Source of the DNA: Erwinia aphidicola
GTDB lineage: Bacteria > Pseudomonadota > Gammaproteobacteria > Enterobacterales > Enterobacteriaceae
NCBI RefSeq assembly: GCF_024169515.1
Contig: NZ_JAMKCQ010000001.1
Coordinates: 2,852,001 to 2,916,000 of the forward strand
Direction: 5' to 3'
DNA length: 64,000 nucleotides
How positions within the stretch are numbered: the first letter of the stretch is position 1; every line of letters begins with the position of its first letter. Below the pieces are notes generated by a model. The model was not told the origin of the DNA. It made no database searches and was given only the letters and a program-made list of their open reading frames with translations. The position numbers and the translations under genes were made by a program. Shown here in pieces: positions 61,210-64,000 of the stretch.

Positions 61210-62697
61210 CTACAAATTTAGCCGTCTGTGCGTTTTACGCAGCGAGAGGAAGTCAAGCAGGGTCCCACAGACAATGCCCGCCAGCAACAGCGCGATCCCG
61301 CCTTCAAACAGAGCAGAACTGATGCCCTGTAACGTCAGCCAACCCAGTGCATTTACCGCCAGCGTCAGCAGCCACGCGATCAGCAGTGCGCAGCCGGCGA
61401 TCAGCCCGCGCACCGCCCAGCGATACCCTGAAGGGTAGTCTGTGCGTGGCAGAAAATCAGCATTATTCTGCGCATATTCCAGCGTGGTTCGGCACCCGAG
61501 CAGCAGTAACAGCCCGGGTAGCGCAGCAATCACCGAGAATGCATAGAAGGTAGGCCAGCCCCAGCTTTCAACAAACCATCCTGCCACCGGCCCGACATAG
61601 ACTCGTCCAACGGCAGAGAGGGCAGAGAGCAGCGCGAACTGGGTGGCGGAAAATGACTTATTGCACAGCGTCATCAGTAAAGCGACAAAGGCCGCCGTGC
61701 CCATTCCGCCGCACAGGTTTTCAACAAACACCGCGACAGCCATGCTGTAGAGATGTTTGTCGGTGACTGAAAGTACCCAGTAACCGAGGTTAGAAACTGC
61801 CTGAAAAATGCCAAACAGCAGCAGGGCACGGAACAGGCTGAGCCGCTGCATCAGCACGCCGCCTGCCAGTGCGCCAATAATGGTCGCGATCAGCCCCAGC
61901 GTTTTATTCACCAGCCCAACGTCGCCGGCATCAAAGCCAACGCCGCGGATCAGGAAGATAGTCGTCAGGCTGGCCGCAAAGGCATCCCCGAGCTTGTAGA
62001 GCACAATCAGCGACAGGATAAGCCACGCATTATTACGGTTAAAGAAGTCGCGCAGGGGAGCAATGACCGCTTCTTCCAGCGTGTTAGGCCGGGCAATGCT
62101 GCTGTCTGGCTCTTTCGCCAGCAGCGTGGCAATCACGCCGGGCACCATCATCGCTGCCATCAGCCACCAGATCGCCTGCCAGCCGAGGTAACGGTCTGCC
62201 AGCCACAACGCCAGACCGCCAGAAACCAGCATCGCCAGCCGGTAGCCCAGCACGCTGATGGCCGCACCGTTACCGCGTTCAGCAGCGGAGAGCACGTCGG
62301 TTTTCCATGCGTCAAAAACGATATCCTGGGAGGCCGAGCAGAACGCCACCAGCACCGCCAGCGCAGCCAGCATGGTCAGGTCACGTGAGGGCTGCATAAA
62401 GCCCATCAGCGCAATGCCGACAATCAGCAGCAGCTGCGTGAGTAATAGCCATCCACGCCTGCGCCCGAGAAACGGCGGCGTGTAGCGGTCCATCAGCGGG
62501 GACCAGAGGAACTTAAAGACATAGGCCTGACCGACCAGTGAAAAGAAGCCGATGGTTTTAATATCGACATTTTCCACCGCCATCCACGCCTGCAGCGTAC
62601 CGGATGTCAGAGCCAGCGGAAGGCCGGAGGCGAAACCGAGTAATAGAAGGAGGGCAGAATTGCGCCGGGTGAAAATCTGCAGATAGTGATTGGACAT
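61210..62697 (-). CDS. ampG: Muropeptide permease AmpG
   Basis: The 495-residue MFS protein with about 14 hydrophobic segments follows E. coli AmpG (LLGFASGLPLALTSGTLQAW; IGFFSLVGQAYVFKFLWSPL; CSASQDIVFDAWKTDVLSAA). It imports anhydro-muropeptides for cell-wall recycling and affects AmpC induction where present. It lies 44 bp after yajG in the conserved yajG-ampG pair. Confidence 0.95.
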   Translation of the reverse strand: MSNHYLQIFTRRNSALLLLLGFASGLPLALTSGTLQAWMAVENVDIKTIGFFSLVGQAYVFKFLWSPLMDRYTPPFLGRRRGWLLLTQLLLIVGIALMGFMQPSRDLTMLAALAVLVAFCSASQDIVFDAWKTDVLSAAERGNGAAISVLGYRLAMLVSGGLALWLADRYLGWQAIWWLMAAMMVPGVIATLLAKEPDSSIARPNTLEEAVIAPLRDFFNRNNAWLILSLIVLYKLGDAFAASLTTIFLIRGVGFDAGDVGLVNKTLGLIATIIGALAGGVLMQRLSLFRALLLFGIFQAVSNLGYWVLSVTDKHLYSMAVAVFVENLCGGMGTAAFVALLMTLCNKSFSATQFALLSALSAVGRVYVGPVAGWFVESWGWPTFYAFSVIAALPGLLLLLGCRTTLEYAQNNADFLPRTDYPSGYRWAVRGLIAGCALLIAWLLTLAVNALGWLTLQGISSALFEGGIALLLAGIVCGTLLDFLSLRKTHRRLNL

Positions 62698-62741
62698 ACG
62701 GACCTTAAATCAGGCCCGGCTTCCTGCCGGGCCAGGGGGGA

Positions 62742-63320
62742 TTAACGCGCGTTCTGCTTAATGAATTCGCTCACGCTGGTATCCTGCGCCATATCAGCAA
62801 TCACGTCGCCCAGACTCTGGTTCACCACATTAGTGATTTTCTGATTGGTGGCGGAGAAGGCCCCTTCAACGCTGTTAGTCTGACGGTAGTTCTTGACCTG
62901 TTTGCTGCCGTTTTTCGCGGTGGCAATGATCGAGATATCCGCTTTGGTCGTGATGCTGTAACGCACGTTGCCCTCGGTGACATCGGCATACAGACCGTTA
63001 ACCACGATCTGCAGGTCAACCGCGCCGTTAGGGCCGATCATATAACCACGGGCCGTCATTTGTTTCTCCAGCGTTTCCTGCAGCAGGAAACGTAGGTCGC
63101 GTGATGGCGTCAACGTGATGAGCTGGCCGTCGCGGTTCACCTTCGCCAGAGCCTGATCGCTGCGCTGATCGGCCCCGTTGATGCTGACGGTGATGCCCAT
63201 CAGGCTTGGGTCGCGCTGCGGCAGCTGAATTTTTGGTGCTACATCAAGCGTATTGCTGTTACTCGCACAGCCAGCCAGAATAAATGCGGCCAGCAGAGGG
63301 AAAAATAATTTTTTTAACAT
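62742..63320 (-). CDS. yajG: Lipoprotein YajG
   Basis: The 192-residue protein has a signal peptide and lipobox LAGC (Cys18) followed by a YajG-type domain (VAPKIQLPQRDPSLMGITVS). It should be an outer-membrane lipoprotein of unknown function. The start at 63320 (MLKKLFFPLLA) gives the signal peptide; the frame is open for 33 more codons without support. Confidence 0.93.
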   Translation of the reverse strand: MLKKLFFPLLAAFILAGCASNSNTLDVAPKIQLPQRDPSLMGITVSINGADQRSDQALAKVNRDGQLITLTPSRDLRFLLQETLEKQMTARGYMIGPNGAVDLQIVVNGLYADVTEGNVRYSITTKADISIIATAKNGSKQVKNYRQTNSVEGAFSATNQKITNVVNQSLGDVIADMAQDTSVSEFIKQNAR

Positions 63321-63608
63321 GCTTATTTTCTCGATAACGTGAGTAGTATTGCTGACAAAACTGCGGTCATCATAACATCGCCAGTAGCCAGTGGAAGACC
63401 TGATAGCGCGTAAATTCATCGCGTTGCGGATTTTTCAGACATCGGAACGCGTGAGTCTTTGACCGCCGCAGCCGCGTTAGGTTTCTTTGTGACGTCAGAG
63501 TTATCTGCCTTCGCAGGAAAAATTCAGCAAAACGGGCCAGTTTTAGCTAAAAACAGACTACGATTGAAAGGGATGGGGCGTAGTTCTCTGCATCAGAGGA
63601 GTTCAGGT

Positions 63609-63923
63609 ATGATCCGCGAACAAATAGAAGAAAAGTTACGTACGGCGTTTTCGCCGGTGCACCTTGAAGTGCATGATGAAAGCTACCGCCATAACGTGCC
63701 GGCGGGTGCAGAGAGTCATTTCAAAGTGGTGATCGTCAGCGACAGCTTTGTCGATCAGCGTTTCCTCACGCGGCATCGCGCTATTTATGGCGTGTTGTCT
63801 GAGGAGCTGGCGGGCAGCGTACATGCACTGGCATTACACAGCTACACCTTGAAGGAGTGGGCGGGGTTACAGGATACCGTACCCGCCTCACCGAACTGCC
63901 GTGGCGCCGGAACCCTGGCGTAA
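63609..63923 (+). CDS. bolA: BolA-family stress and morphology regulator
   Basis: A 104-residue protein with the BolA class fold: [20 protein letters not shown] then HFKVVIVSD and the His in [12 protein letters not shown] used to bind Fe-S with glutaredoxin. It affects cell shape, biofilm and stationary-phase genes in E. coli. The start at 63609 matches the family and has AGGAG upstream. tig is expected just beyond the right edge. Confidence 0.95.
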   Translation: MIREQIEEKLRTAFSPVHLEVHDESYRHNVPAGAESHFKVVIVSDSFVDQRFLTRHRAIYGVLSEELAGSVHALALHSYTLKEWAGLQDTVPASPNCRGAGTLA

Positions 63924-63940
63924 ATTAAGCGCACTCACAG

Positions 63941-63966
63941 AAAACGGCCTACGGGCCGTTTTTTCA
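63941..63966 (+). terminator. Terminator of bolA
   Basis: AAAACGGCC at 63941-63949 pairs with GGCCGTTTT at 63954-63962 around TACG, and T residues continue. A textbook intrinsic terminator 17 bp after the stop. Confidence 0.92.
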
Positions 63967-64000
63967 TTTATAGCCGCCAAAACCCCTTGTCCTCAGTATT

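Overview
The window is about 64 kb of a gammaproteobacterial chromosome. From roughly 24 kb to the right edge the gene order is the classic Enterobacterales backbone: sbcCD, phoBR, brnQ-proY, acpH, queA-tgt-yajC-secDF, nrdR-ribD-ribE-nusB-thiL-pgpA, yajO, dxs-ispA-xseB, thiI, yajL-panE, yajQ, yajR, cyoABCDE, ampG, yajG and bolA. Protein matches to Escherichia coli homologues are close but not identical. A free-standing MetE-like protein, an extra PstS-like protein after phoR and a two-cysteine peroxiredoxin beside acpH suggest an Erwinia/Pantoea-type (Erwiniaceae) or related genus; this is inference, because no rRNA marker is present.

The left third (1-20.8 kb) is accessory. It opens with a three-gene lipoprotein operon (CsgG-like, DUF4810-like, DUF799-like; the first is cut by the window edge), then a divergent nitrilase/LysR pair. 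From 3.6 to 7.4 kb the DNA is a patchwork: a dead tyrosine recombinase, an AT-rich stretch with a diguanylate cyclase and a YetF-type membrane protein, and fragments of two regulators. From 7.6 to 14.7 kb lies a MipA/OmpV outer-membrane protein facing an AdeRS-like two-component system, followed by a two-gene RND efflux pump. A VOC-family protein follows at 15.2 kb.

From 15.6 to 20.8 kb is an AT-rich insertion containing a decayed IS30-type transposase, a 41-residue ORF overlapping (ATGA) an unrecognised 473-residue coiled-coil protein, and a dGTPase-like HD hydrolase of the kind known to defend against phages by nucleotide depletion. Two related 80-bp repeat-like elements flank the dGTPase gene. 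This is the best candidate for an undescribed system in the window.

In the backbone, regulatory sites are readable: a Pho box before phoB, tandem MetJ boxes before the MetE-like gene, and numerous hairpin terminators. The sbcC gene encodes an unusually glutamine-rich coiled coil. GC-rich palindromes recur between genes. The right end carries the cyo cytochrome bo3 operon, followed by ampG and yajG, all on the minus strand, and bolA on the plus strand with its terminator.
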